Program-made: the position numbers and the translations under genes | NCBI GenBank assembly: GCA_964516605.1 | Contig: CAZFAA010000009.1 | Coordinates: forward strand, 1-45,459 | Length of the DNA stretch: 45,459 nt | Origin: GCA-2732805 sp964516605 | GTDB taxonomy: Bacteria; Pseudomonadota; Gammaproteobacteria; Coxiellales; Coxiellaceae | Direction of reading: 5' to 3' | Part shown: positions 8,491 through 16,541 of the stretch, in pieces | Layout of the letters: each line of letters starts with the position of its first letter | Position numbering within the stretch: position 1 is the stretch's first letter | The notes under the pieces: generated by a model | What the model was told of the DNA's origin: nothing | Database searches by the model: none | Seen by the model: only the letters and a program-made list of their open reading frames with translations

Positions 8491-8520
8491 ATCTTACACG
8501 AAATACATTATTTTGCCCAA
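8491..8520 (-). promoter_or_regulatory. Promoter for the HTH regulator
   Basis: Read on the minus strand, TTGGGC (8520-8515) and TAAGAT (8496-8491) are 18 bases apart, about 55 bases before the start codon. The hexamers match consensus only partly. The rest of the gap to pgpA (about 8521-8687) is AT-rich and shows no gene. Confidence 0.45.
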
Positions 8521-8687
8521 TAAAAATTACTTCTTTTTCATAAACAATGAGTTAAGAATCACACTTCGCATAAATTATATGATATATTTAAGATAATATT
8601 TTGAATATTAATAAGTTTTTTTCTATTTTCGAAATGAGGGAAAAACGTCCTCTGAGTGAAGAATAGCCCCGCTTAGCTTGATGCGAG

Positions 8688-9221
8688 TCAATAAAATATG
8701 AAATGAATGAACAGCTGTAGGCACGCAAGACTTGCGATGGCGGCCGCGATGTCATCAATCATGACGCCAAAGCCACCGTGGACATGACGATCGAGCCAGC
8801 CAATAGGGCCAGGTTTAAAGATATCAAACAGTCGAAACAAGAGAAATCCAGCGGCAATCCAGTACCAGGTGCACGCCACACCAATCATCACGATTGGAAA
8901 CGCGGCGATTTCATCCCACACGGCAGCGGGGTGATCATCCGTTTTAAAATCGCGGTTCACTTTGCCACACATAAAAATACCGGCACTATTCAGCACGGCA
9001 ACAATCAGTAGATACCATCCTAACGGCAATCGATGTAATAGCAGATACAGTAGCACACCGAGTAGTGTGCCAAAGGTGCCTGGTGCTGGCAGTAGGCCCA
9101 CACCAAAACCACAGGTAATCCAATGCAGTGGATGGCGCCAAATTTGTTTTAAGTCGACATTCTGCGTTTTTAGCTGCTGTTTTTGGTGGGTTTTTTTGAT
9201 TAAGGCGATTAATTTTTTCAT
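8688..9221 (-). CDS. pgpA: Phosphatidylglycerophosphatase A
   Basis: PgpA dephosphorylates phosphatidylglycerol phosphate to phosphatidylglycerol in the inner membrane. The protein has 177 residues, close to the family length. Signature pieces are seen: GFGVGLLPAPGTFGTL near the N-terminus, the acidic AAVWDEIAAFP, and the C-terminal FKPGPIGWLDRHVHGGFG with MIDDIAAA. Hydrophobic segments alternate with these loops as expected. The gene starts 37 bases after thiL on the same strand, the usual thiL-pgpA pairing. The ribosome binding site is weak. Confidence 0.94.
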   Translation of the reverse strand: MKKLIALIKKTHQKQQLKTQNVDLKQIWRHPLHWITCGFGVGLLPAPGTFGTLLGVLLYLLLHRLPLGWYLLIVAVLNSAGIFMCGKVNRDFKTDDHPAAVWDEIAAFPIVMIGVACTWYWIAAGFLLFRLFDIFKPGPIGWLDRHVHGGFGVMIDDIAAAIASLACLQLFIHFIFY

Positions 9222-9258
9222 GAGATGACTGTAGCGAGATTGGCGTCATGTTGCAATA

Positions 9259-10131
9259 TTAAAAATGCTGAAATCCCTCAAGCTTGATTGCCAGCGGCTG
9301 CCCATGTTGATCCATTACCACTAATCCACGCTCGCGCGTAATGACGCCAACCCGGGTAAGCGCCAGGCCCAGTTGCTTTGATAGCGTTTGAATGCGCAGG
9401 CGTGCTGATAATGGTGCTGTAAAGCACAGCTCATAATCATCACCCGCTGTCAGCGCGCGATCTAATGAGCCGCAGTGTGGAATATGTTGTGCAAACAACG
9501 TGGCACCAACACCGCTGGCATCTAGAATATGCTGTAAATCTTGGGTAAATCCGTCGGAAACATCGATGCAACTGTGAGCGATGTCACGTAATGCTATACC
9601 GAGTGCCACACGTGGCTCTGGGCGATTTAAGCGTGTAGCGTCATAGTTCAGATCATGTAGTGCTCTGCCGGCTTCACCTAATATACCACTGACGTACACA
9701 TCATCATCACAGCATGCGCCGTGGCGTTTTAAGGCACGCCCCAGCGGTACTTCACCGAATACCACGCTACTGATGACCAAAGGGCCTTTGGTCAGATCCC
9801 CGCCAATGTGTTCTAAATGAAAGGAGTTGGCCACGGTATACAGGCCTTCACTAAAGGCAGATAGCCATGCTTTATCAGCAGTAGGTAACGATAATGAGAG
9901 TAAAAATGCAGTCGGTTTAGCACCCATTGCAGCGATATCGCTGATACTCACAGCCAGTGATTTATAACCTACATCAAATGGATTGGCGTTTGTTGCGAAG
10001 TGGCGTCCTGCAACGGAGGTATCGACAGAGCTAACGAGCGAATGCTGTGGTGTTACCTCTATTAGCGCTGCATCATCGCCATTGGCTGGTGAGCACATAA
10101 AATAAGTGTTAATGATGTCAAATTCGTGCAT
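9259..10131 (-). CDS. thiL: Thiamine-monophosphate kinase
   Basis: ThiL phosphorylates thiamine monophosphate to the cofactor thiamine diphosphate, which SucA in the neighbouring cluster needs. The protein has 290 residues from the ATG at 10131 (E. coli about 325). The Mg-ATP motif GDDAALI, the VDTSVAGRHF segment, ISDIAAMGA and GGDLTKG are present. The N-terminus before GDDAA is some ten residues shorter than in E. coli. A TTG start 11 codons upstream is possible but MHEFDIINTYF matches the usual family start. It forms an operon with pgpA, divergent from sdh. Confidence 0.93.
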   Translation of the reverse strand: MHEFDIINTYFMCSPANGDDAALIEVTPQHSLVSSVDTSVAGRHFATNANPFDVGYKSLAVSISDIAAMGAKPTAFLLSLSLPTADKAWLSAFSEGLYTVANSFHLEHIGGDLTKGPLVISSVVFGEVPLGRALKRHGACCDDDVYVSGILGEAGRALHDLNYDATRLNRPEPRVALGIALRDIAHSCIDVSDGFTQDLQHILDASGVGATLFAQHIPHCGSLDRALTAGDDYELCFTAPLSARLRIQTLSKQLGLALTRVGVITRERGLVVMDQHGQPLAIKLEGFQHF

Positions 10132-10287
10132 AGTCTCGCTATAAGGGTTTGGGGTAATGGGCAATATACCATTTAATTAAAGTAGCATCCATGATCTGCT
10201 AGAATGCGTTACCCATACCAGTGATGTTCTTTTTCGCCTAATAGTTATTATATTATCACTTCACTCGATTTTTATTCATGTTAGACG

Positions 10288-10316
10288 TTTTCATTTGAGG
10301 TGGAGCTAGGTATAAT
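10288..10316 (+). promoter_or_regulatory. Promoter of the sdh-suc operon
   Basis: TTTTCA (10288-10293) and a perfect TATAAT (10311-10316) are separated by 17 bases. Transcription would start near 10323, giving a leader of about 225 nt before sdhC. This is the best-formed sigma-70 promoter in the window. Confidence 0.75.
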
Positions 10317-10322
10317 CGCGCT

Positions 10323-10549
10323 GCCAACGATTTGTGGTTTTACCAGGAAATACCCTTAAGGGAGCCCGAATGATTGTCTCTACCGCTATTGATGATCTGG
10401 CGTGTACTAAATCCACGCGGGCCACCAAGGGGAGAATAGCGCTCTCCACTTGGAAACCCCATCTCGCTTTTGAGCCACTTGGGGGTGTTATGCGCATACT
10501 CAAGTTGAACGGGTATATCCAGCGTACATTAAGAGGATAGTTAATAGTG
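10323..10549 (+). promoter_or_regulatory. Structured 5' leader of sdhC
   Basis: Several hairpins can form: palindrome CCCTTAAGGG (10353-10362); GCGTG/CACGC (10400-10404, 10414-10418); and CCAAG-G-GGAGA (10425-10435) with TCTCC-A-CTTGG (10443-10453) around a 7-base loop. No known riboswitch was recognised. The length and structure suggest post-transcriptional control of the TCA operon. Confidence 0.4.
10370..10540 (+). CDS. Possible small leader ORF, 56 aa
   Basis: An ATG at 10370 lies five bases after AAGGGAG and opens a 56-codon basic frame (MIVSTAIDDL at the start, LRG at the end) that stops nine bases before the sdhC ATG. I do not recognise the peptide. The start signal is good and the spacing to sdhC would allow translational coupling, but the region also folds into hairpins and the ORF may be chance. 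Confidence 0.35.
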   Translation: MIVSTAIDDLACTKSTRATKGRIALSTWKPHLAFEPLGGVMRILKLNGYIQRTLRG

Positions 10550-10921
10550 ATGACACAACGGCCTGTATTTTTAGATCTTTTCAAAATGCGTTTCCCCATT
10601 ACGGCGATTATTTCAATTTGCCATCGTATTTCGGGTGTACTGTTATTTTTATTTTTGCCTTTGCTCATTTATCTATTGGGTGCATCGATTGCGTCTGAGG
10701 CGTCCTTTTTACACTTAAAAGTATGGATTCATCAGCCGGGTATTGCGTTTCTTATTTGGCTGATGTTATCAGCTAGCACATTTCATTTTTTTGCAGGCAT
10801 ACGCCACATAATCATGGATTTTGGATTCTTCGAACATCTGAATCAAGCACGTCAGACAGCGTATGCGGTGATCGGGTTGACGGGTGCGTGTGTGGTTTTA
10901 ATAGGAGTATGGCTATGGTAG
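10550..10921 (+). CDS. sdhC: Succinate dehydrogenase cytochrome b556 subunit
   Basis: SdhC is one of the two membrane anchors of complex II and helps bind haem b and ubiquinone. The 123 residues have the N-terminal QRPVFLDL and three membrane helices (about 29-49, 64-86, 103-123). The family signature is present, SICHRISG, and so is the haem-ligand region FHFFAGIRHIIMD. I chose the ATG at 10550; a GTG directly before it is the alternative. AAGAGG lies 13 bases upstream. It is the first gene of the cluster and overlaps sdhD by 7 bases. Confidence 0.93.
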   Translation: MTQRPVFLDLFKMRFPITAIISICHRISGVLLFLFLPLLIYLLGASIASEASFLHLKVWIHQPGIAFLIWLMLSASTFHFFAGIRHIIMDFGFFEHLNQARQTAYAVIGLTGACVVLIGVWLW

Positions 10922-11250
10922 CGCAATTGAGTCAGCGTGGTTTTAGAGAGTGGCTCGTACAGCGTGTATCTGCTTTATTGATTGGCAGCTATGCGATTGT
11001 GGTGGTGGCCTATCTCTTGTCTTTCCCTAATATGTCTTATGTGTCCTGGATGCATTTGTATGCGAGCACTTGGATGCGTGTTTATACGGTAGTGACACTG
11101 CTTGCAATCTTGTGGCATGCGTGGATTGGTCTTTGGACTGTGTTCACAGATTATATTAAATCATTACGCTTGCGTTTGTTTCTCCAAACCTGTCTTGTTT
11201 TATTATTAATTGTCTACTTGATTTGGTGTCTTTATGTTTTGTGGATATAA
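10915..11250 (+). CDS. sdhD: Succinate dehydrogenase membrane anchor subunit
   Basis: SdhD is the second membrane anchor of complex II. It has 111 residues with three hydrophobic helices. The signature WLVQRVSALLIGSY near the start and HAWIGLWTVFTDY, which includes the haem-ligand histidine region, are typical. The ATG at 10915 is chosen because AGGAG (10903-10907) is seven bases upstream; frames starting at 10888 or 10909 are longer but badly placed. It overlaps the sdhC stop by 7 bases, pointing to coupled translation. Confidence 0.92.
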   Translation: MVAQLSQRGFREWLVQRVSALLIGSYAIVVVAYLLSFPNMSYVSWMHLYASTWMRVYTVVTLLAILWHAWIGLWTVFTDYIKSLRLRLFLQTCLVLLLIVYLIWCLYVLWI

Positions 11251-11290
11251 AATATTTCCTGCTGGTAATTATTGATAGGGTGTCACAATT

Positions 11291-13054
11291 ATGATGAATA
11301 CTATTCGTACGGAAGAATTTGATGCTGTGATTGTCGGTGCAGGTGGTGCAGGCATGCGCGCTGCACTGGAATTGGCGCAGTCTGCTTATAAGGTAGCAGT
11401 TATTTCCAAAGTATATCCAACGCGCTCGCACACGGTATCGGCACAAGGTGGTATTGCGGCGGCACTCGGTAATGTGGTGCCAGATGATTGGCGTTGGCAC
11501 ATGTATGATACGGTGCTCGGTTCTGATTTTTTAGGTGATCAAGATGCAATTGAGTACATGTGTGAACAAGCGCCAGCAGCCGTTTACGAATTAGAGCATA
11601 TGGGTTTGCCATTTTCACGTTTGGATGATGGACGCATTTATCAGCGTGCTTTTGGTGGGCATACGCGTGATTTTGGTGGTGAATTAGCGCGACGTACTTG
11701 CGCGTGTGCGGACCGCACAGGGCATGCCATGTTGCATACCTTATTTCAAAAAAATATTGAGGCCAATACGCATTTTTACAGTGAATGGTATGCAATTGAT
11801 CTCGTGAAAAGTCGTGATGGTGGTATCTCTGGTGTGGTGGCGATGTGCATGCAAACCAGTGAGGTTGTGTATTTCAAAGCGCGTGCTACGGTATTGGCAA
11901 CAGGTGGGGCAGGGCGTATTTTTCAAACTACAACGAATGCTTACACCAATACAGGTGATGGTTTGGGTCTTGTCTTGCGCGCAGGTTTGCCGTTGCAAGA
12001 TATGGAGTTTTGGCAATTTCATCCAACTGGTATCGCCGGTGTGGGTTGCTTACTCACAGAAGGCTGTCGTGGTGAGGGCGGTTATTTAGTGAATAGCGAA
12101 GGTGAGCGTTTTATGGAGCGTTATTCACCGCATCTGAAGGATTTAGATTGCCGTGATATTATCTCACGCTATTCGATTAAAGAAATTTTAGAAGGACGCG
12201 GGTGTGGCCCACAAAAAGATCACGTGATGTTAAAGCTGGATCATTTAGGTGAGGAGGTGCTGAATTCACGGTTGCCGGGCATTTTAGAATTATCGCGCAC
12301 ATTTGCTGGTGTTGATCCTGTAACAGAGTTGGTTCCTGTGATACCAACCTGCCACTATCAAATGGGCGGTATTCCAACCAACATCAATGGCCAAGTATTA
12401 ACACAAGATGCGCAAGGTCGTGATGTATTGGTTGAAGGTTTGTTTGCAGCGGGTGAATGTGCGTGTGTATCGGTGCACGGCGCCAATCGTTTGGGTACGA
12501 ATTCATTGCTGGATTTAGTGGTGTTTGGACGTGCTATTGGTCTTTATCTCGAGCAACAGTTAGCGCAAGGATTGGGTCATCGTGAACAAAATCAGGATAG
12601 TATCGATTTTGCGATGTCGCGTTTGCAGCGTTGGCAGAATAAATCCAATACCGAAGATGCGATGGATATTCGTACTAAGATGAAAGGCTTGATGCAGGAT
12701 TCTTTTGGTGTGTTTCGTGATGCGGCGCCTATGGCACACGGTTTGAAAGAGCTGCAAGTGTTACAAGAGCGTTTGCAAAAAGCGCGTTTAACAGATCATT
12801 CTACTGCATTCAACACAGCACAAATTGAAGCATTGGAATTAGATAACCTGATGGCCTCTGCGATTGCTACAGCCGTGCTGGCGAATAACCGCACGGAAAG
12901 TCGCGGTGCCCATTCACGCTATGATTACCCCGACCGTAATGATGAGCAATGGCTCAAGCATTCGTTGTATTTTGCAGATGGGCGTGTTGGCTTTCGCGCA
13001 GTGAATAGGAAACCAAAGCATGTTGAACCGATGGATTTGAGAGAGAGGGGCTAG
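11291..13054 (+). CDS. sdhA: Succinate dehydrogenase flavoprotein subunit
   Basis: SdhA oxidises succinate to fumarate on covalently bound FAD, facing the cytoplasm. It has 587 residues, the normal length. The dinucleotide-binding GAGGAG (16-21) and the FAD-linking histidine H47 in RSHTVSAQGG are present, as are the substrate-site pieces GGHTRDFGG, FHPTG, RGEGG, CHYQMGGIPTN and GANRLGTNSLLDLVVFGR. ATG codons at 11291 and 11294 are both possible. The ribosome binding site is weak. It is followed after four bases by sdhB. Confidence 0.97.
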   Translation: MMNTIRTEEFDAVIVGAGGAGMRAALELAQSAYKVAVISKVYPTRSHTVSAQGGIAAALGNVVPDDWRWHMYDTVLGSDFLGDQDAIEYMCEQAPAAVYELEHMGLPFSRLDDGRIYQRAFGGHTRDFGGELARRTCACADRTGHAMLHTLFQKNIEANTHFYSEWYAIDLVKSRDGGISGVVAMCMQTSEVVYFKARATVLATGGAGRIFQTTTNAYTNTGDGLGLVLRAGLPLQDMEFWQFHPTGIAGVGCLLTEGCRGEGGYLVNSEGERFMERYSPHLKDLDCRDIISRYSIKEILEGRGCGPQKDHVMLKLDHLGEEVLNSRLPGILELSRTFAGVDPVTELVPVIPTCHYQMGGIPTNINGQVLTQDAQGRDVLVEGLFAAGECACVSVHGANRLGTNSLLDLVVFGRAIGLYLEQQLAQGLGHREQNQDSIDFAMSRLQRWQNKSNTEDAMDIRTKMKGLMQDSFGVFRDAAPMAHGLKELQVLQERLQKARLTDHSTAFNTAQIEALELDNLMASAIATAVLANNRTESRGAHSRYDYPDRNDEQWLKHSLYFADGRVGFRAVNRKPKHVEPMDLRERG

Positions 13055-13058
13055 TGTT

Positions 13059-13790
13059 ATGAGTAGTAATGTATCACGTCAGATGACCTTTATTATTTAT
13101 CGATTCAATCCAGCAGAACATGCCAAGCCCTATTATCAAACCTATACAATTGATGTGGCCAAAGTGCGCGGTCAAATGTTGTTAAATGCACTCGAAACCT
13201 TAAAAGAACAGCAGGACACTACGCTGAATTTTCGCCGTTCCTGCGGTGAGGGCGTTTGCGGCTCAGATGGTATGAATATTAATGGTACCAATGGTTTGGC
13301 TTGTATTACCCGTTTGATCGATTTACCGGATACCGTGCGTGTGGCACCCTTGCCTGGATTCCCAGTATTGCGTGATTTGATTGTTGATATGGAGCCATTT
13401 TTCAATCAATACAAAAAAATTAAACCCTTTTTAATTAACAAAAAGCCGGCACCTGAAAAAGAACGACTGCAATCACCAGCAGAGCGTGTGAAGTTGGATG
13501 GGTTGTACGAATGTATTTTGTGCGCCTGTTGCTCGAGTTCGTGTCCATCGTATTGGTGGAATCCTGATAAATTTGTAGGACCCGCTGGTTTACTTGCGGC
13601 CTATCGTTTTATTGCAGACAGTCGAGATGACAGTAAAGAAGAGCGTGTGGAAGCATTGAAAGATCCGTATAGTGTGTTTCGTTGCCGTACGATTATGAAT
13701 TGTGCCAGTGTGTGTCCTAAGGGATTAAATCCAACAGAAGCGATTCGTAAAATTCGTACAGAAATGATTACCCAGGTGGGGGATGTATGA
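13059..13790 (+). CDS. sdhB: Succinate dehydrogenase iron-sulfur subunit
   Basis: SdhB carries electrons from FAD to quinone through three clusters. The [2Fe-2S] ligands are C62, C67, D70 and C82 (the Asp variant, as in E. coli). The [4Fe-4S] motif is CILCACCSSSCP, and the [3Fe-4S] and last [4Fe-4S] ligands lie in CRTIMNCASVCPKGLNP. Its 243 residues are normal. The stop overlaps the sucA start by four bases (ATGA). Confidence 0.97.
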   Translation: MSSNVSRQMTFIIYRFNPAEHAKPYYQTYTIDVAKVRGQMLLNALETLKEQQDTTLNFRRSCGEGVCGSDGMNINGTNGLACITRLIDLPDTVRVAPLPGFPVLRDLIVDMEPFFNQYKKIKPFLINKKPAPEKERLQSPAERVKLDGLYECILCACCSSSCPSYWWNPDKFVGPAGLLAAYRFIADSRDDSKEERVEALKDPYSVFRCRTIMNCASVCPKGLNPTEAIRKIRTEMITQVGDV

Positions 13791-16507
13791 ATAGGCAAGA
13801 CTGGGAAAAAAGCTCCTATTTAGCTGGGGCAAATGCCGCCTACGTGGAAGAATTGTATGACGCGTACCTGCATGATTCAACTGCCGTCGAGCCTAAGTGG
13901 TGTGAGTATTTTGCAAGCTTGCAGCCTCAAGGTGCAGCGGCAGATGTATCACATGAAGCCATTCGCGAACAACTGCGTGACGTAGCGCGCCACCCACAAC
14001 GTGTGGTGGTGAATGCAGCGATTGATAATGATGTCTTGCAAGAAGCTTACCGACGTTATGGTCATTATTGCGCGCACATCAATCCATTAGAAGCGGCACC
14101 TGCACTGGATGCACGTTTATCAGCTGACCCATCCCTGGCATCACTGCGTAACATTTATTGTGGTTCAATTGGGTTTGAGTACACCCATATTGATGATGCG
14201 GCACAGCGCTTATGGCTACAGAATTATATTGAGCATGATTTACCACACATGACGTTTTCGCCAGAAGCCAAAAAACAATTGTTATGGCAGTTGGTCGGGG
14301 CGGATACACTCGAAAAATTTTTGGATGTAAAATACGTTGGGCAAAAACGTTTTTCCGTTGAGGGAAATGATGCGTTGATTCCAATGCTGCGTGAGCTAAC
14401 AGAATGTGCAGCAGGCAGTGGAATGAGTGAATTGGTTTTTGCTATGGCGCATCGCGGTCGTTTGAATGTATTAATTAACGTGATGGGACGTGCTTCGGGT
14501 GAGTTGTTTGCTGAGTTTGATGACGTGACCCAAATTGAGGAGCACGTTACTGGCGATGTCAAATACCACCGAGGATTTTCCAGTGATGTGGCTATGCCGT
14601 CAGGCAATGTGCATTTATCATTGATGTTTAATCCTTCCCACTTAGAATTTATTAATACTGTAGCGATGGGTTCAACACGGGCGCGTCAAGATAAGCAGAA
14701 TCGTAATGTGGATTATGCTATGCCGGTGATGATTCACGGTGATGCGGCGTTTTCAGGTCAAGGCATTGTGATGGAAACCTTGAGTATGTCGCAAACGCGT
14801 GCTTACACAGTGGGTGGGTCGTTGCATATTATTGTGAATAATCAAATTGGTTTTACCACCAGTGATCCGCGTGATGCACGTTCGACGCATTACTGTTCGG
14901 ATATCGGTAAATTTATTCAAGCCCCTATTTTCCACGTCAACTCAGATGATGTGGAAGCCGTTATTAAAGTAATACGCTTAGCCTTTGCTTACCGCCAAAA
15001 ATTCCATAAAGATGTGATCATTGATTTAGTCGGGTATCGACGCCATGGTCATCAGGAAGTGGATGAGCCACGTGCGACGCAAGCGTGTATGTATACCAAA
15101 ATCAAAGCACGTGATTGTACCGCGCGCTTGTATGCAACGCAGCTTATTCAAGAGCAGCTTATCAGTGAAACTGATTTTGTTAAAATGATCGACGCATATC
15201 GTGCGCTGCTGGATCAAGGGCAAGCAACGGTTGCTGTTGCAGCAGGTGGTATCAGTGAGGTGCATAAAGATTGGTGGAGCAAACATCTGAACCGCACTTG
15301 GAATGAGCAACACAACACGCAAGTCAATGCGAATACATTTATGACCTTAGCGCAGACATTGACGACGTTACCAGAGAGCATGACCCTGCATCGTAATGTG
15401 CAGAATATTGTGGATGCACGCAAAAAAATGGCCATAGGTGAGCAGCCTATTGATTGGGGATTTGGTGAGATGATGGCGTATGCCACACTGCTCGCAGAAG
15501 GCATTGATGTGCGTTTGACTGGAGAAGATGTGAGGCGTGGTACGTTTTACCACCGTCATGCGCGGCATATTGATCAAAATACAGACGCCAGTGTGATGCC
15601 CTTGGCACAGATTGCCAATCAGTCCGGTGCTCTGTTATCCCTGTATGATTCCTTGCTTTCTGAAACAGGCGCGATGGGTTTTGAATACGGTTACTCTACA
15701 GCGGATCCACGTGGTTTGGTTATGTGGGAAGCGCAATTTGGTGATTTCGCTAACGTCGCACAAGTGATCATTGATCAGTTTATCAGTTCTGGTTCACAAA
15801 AATGGAATCGTTTATCCGGGTTGGTTTTATTATTACCACACGGTTATGAGGGTATGGGGCCTGAGCATTCCTCAGCGCGTCTGGAGCGTTACATGCAGTT
15901 GTGCGCGCAAGATAATATGCAAGTATGTGTACCGACAACACCGGCTCAGATGTTTCATTTATTGCGTCGGCAAGTGATTCGCAACTACCGTAAACCTTTA
16001 ATCGTGATGACACCGAAAAGTTTATTGCGCCATAAATTGGCTGTTTCAACCGTGGCCGATTTTATAACGGGTTCATTTGAAGCTGTGATACCAGAAATAG
16101 ACAGCATTGATCCGCAATCGGTGACGCGTATCATCTTCTGTTCGGGCAAAGTCTATTATGAATTACTGCAGAAACGCCGTGATGAGAAACGCCAGGATGT
16201 TGCGATTCTGCGCCTCGAACAATTATACCCATTTCCGTATGATGCATTAAGGCAACAACTGAGTCTGTATGCGCACGCTCAGCAATTTGTATGGTGTCAG
16301 GAAGAGCCGAAGAATCAAGGTGCGTGGTTTTTCTTGAGGGATTGTTTTGCAAAAATCATTCCACAAGGATCGTGTGTTATGTATTCAGGACGTGATGCGT
16401 TTGCAGCGCCGGCTTGTGGTTATTTGTCCTTACACAATAAGCAACAAGCACAGCTGCTGGAAAGTGCATTTTCAGATAATTTTAATAAAGCCGCTATTCC
16501 CGTTTAA
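13787..16507 (+). CDS. sucA: 2-oxoglutarate dehydrogenase E1 component
   Basis: SucA is the thiamine-diphosphate decarboxylase of the 2-oxoglutarate dehydrogenase complex. It has 906 residues (E. coli 933). The N-terminal E2-contact segment (SSYLAGANAAYVEELYDAYL) is followed by MAHRGRLNVLINVMG, HGDAAFSGQGIVMETLSMS and NNQIGFTTSDPRD (thiamine and Mg region), then FEYGYS, WEAQFGDFANVAQVIIDQF and the C-terminal CQEEPKNQGAW. It starts within the sdhB stop codon, so translation is probably coupled. The cofactor is made through ThiL, encoded just upstream on the other strand. Confidence 0.97.
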   Translation: MNRQDWEKSSYLAGANAAYVEELYDAYLHDSTAVEPKWCEYFASLQPQGAAADVSHEAIREQLRDVARHPQRVVVNAAIDNDVLQEAYRRYGHYCAHINPLEAAPALDARLSADPSLASLRNIYCGSIGFEYTHIDDAAQRLWLQNYIEHDLPHMTFSPEAKKQLLWQLVGADTLEKFLDVKYVGQKRFSVEGNDALIPMLRELTECAAGSGMSELVFAMAHRGRLNVLINVMGRASGELFAEFDDVTQIEEHVTGDVKYHRGFSSDVAMPSGNVHLSLMFNPSHLEFINTVAMGSTRARQDKQNRNVDYAMPVMIHGDAAFSGQGIVMETLSMSQTRAYTVGGSLHIIVNNQIGFTTSDPRDARSTHYCSDIGKFIQAPIFHVNSDDVEAVIKVIRLAFAYRQKFHKDVIIDLVGYRRHGHQEVDEPRATQACMYTKIKARDCTARLYATQLIQEQLISETDFVKMIDAYRALLDQGQATVAVAAGGISEVHKDWWSKHLNRTWNEQHNTQVNANTFMTLAQTLTTLPESMTLHRNVQNIVDARKKMAIGEQPIDWGFGEMMAYATLLAEGIDVRLTGEDVRRGTFYHRHARHIDQNTDASVMPLAQIANQSGALLSLYDSLLSETGAMGFEYGYSTADPRGLVMWEAQFGDFANVAQVIIDQFISSGSQKWNRLSGLVLLLPHGYEGMGPEHSSARLERYMQLCAQDNMQVCVPTTPAQMFHLLRRQVIRNYRKPLIVMTPKSLLRHKLAVSTVADFITGSFEAVIPEIDSIDPQSVTRIIFCSGKVYYELLQKRRDEKRQDVAILRLEQLYPFPYDALRQQLSLYAHAQQFVWCQEEPKNQGAWFFLRDCFAKIIPQGSCVMYSGRDAFAAPACGYLSLHNKQQAQLLESAFSDNFNKAAIPV

Positions 16508-16541
16508 TTGCGCGAATAGGCTGTGAGTGAGGTAATATTTT

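Noticed and set aside
10306..10668. 120-codon minus-strand ORF across the sdhC promoter and start
   Set aside because: It lies opposite the sdh promoter and sdhC, has no recognisable product, and the + strand reading explains the region better.
11156..11500. Other long minus-strand ORFs opposite sdh, suc, radA and frr
   Set aside because: They are mirror frames of strongly conserved + genes, with compositions (many His, Cys, Thr) typical of antisense reading.
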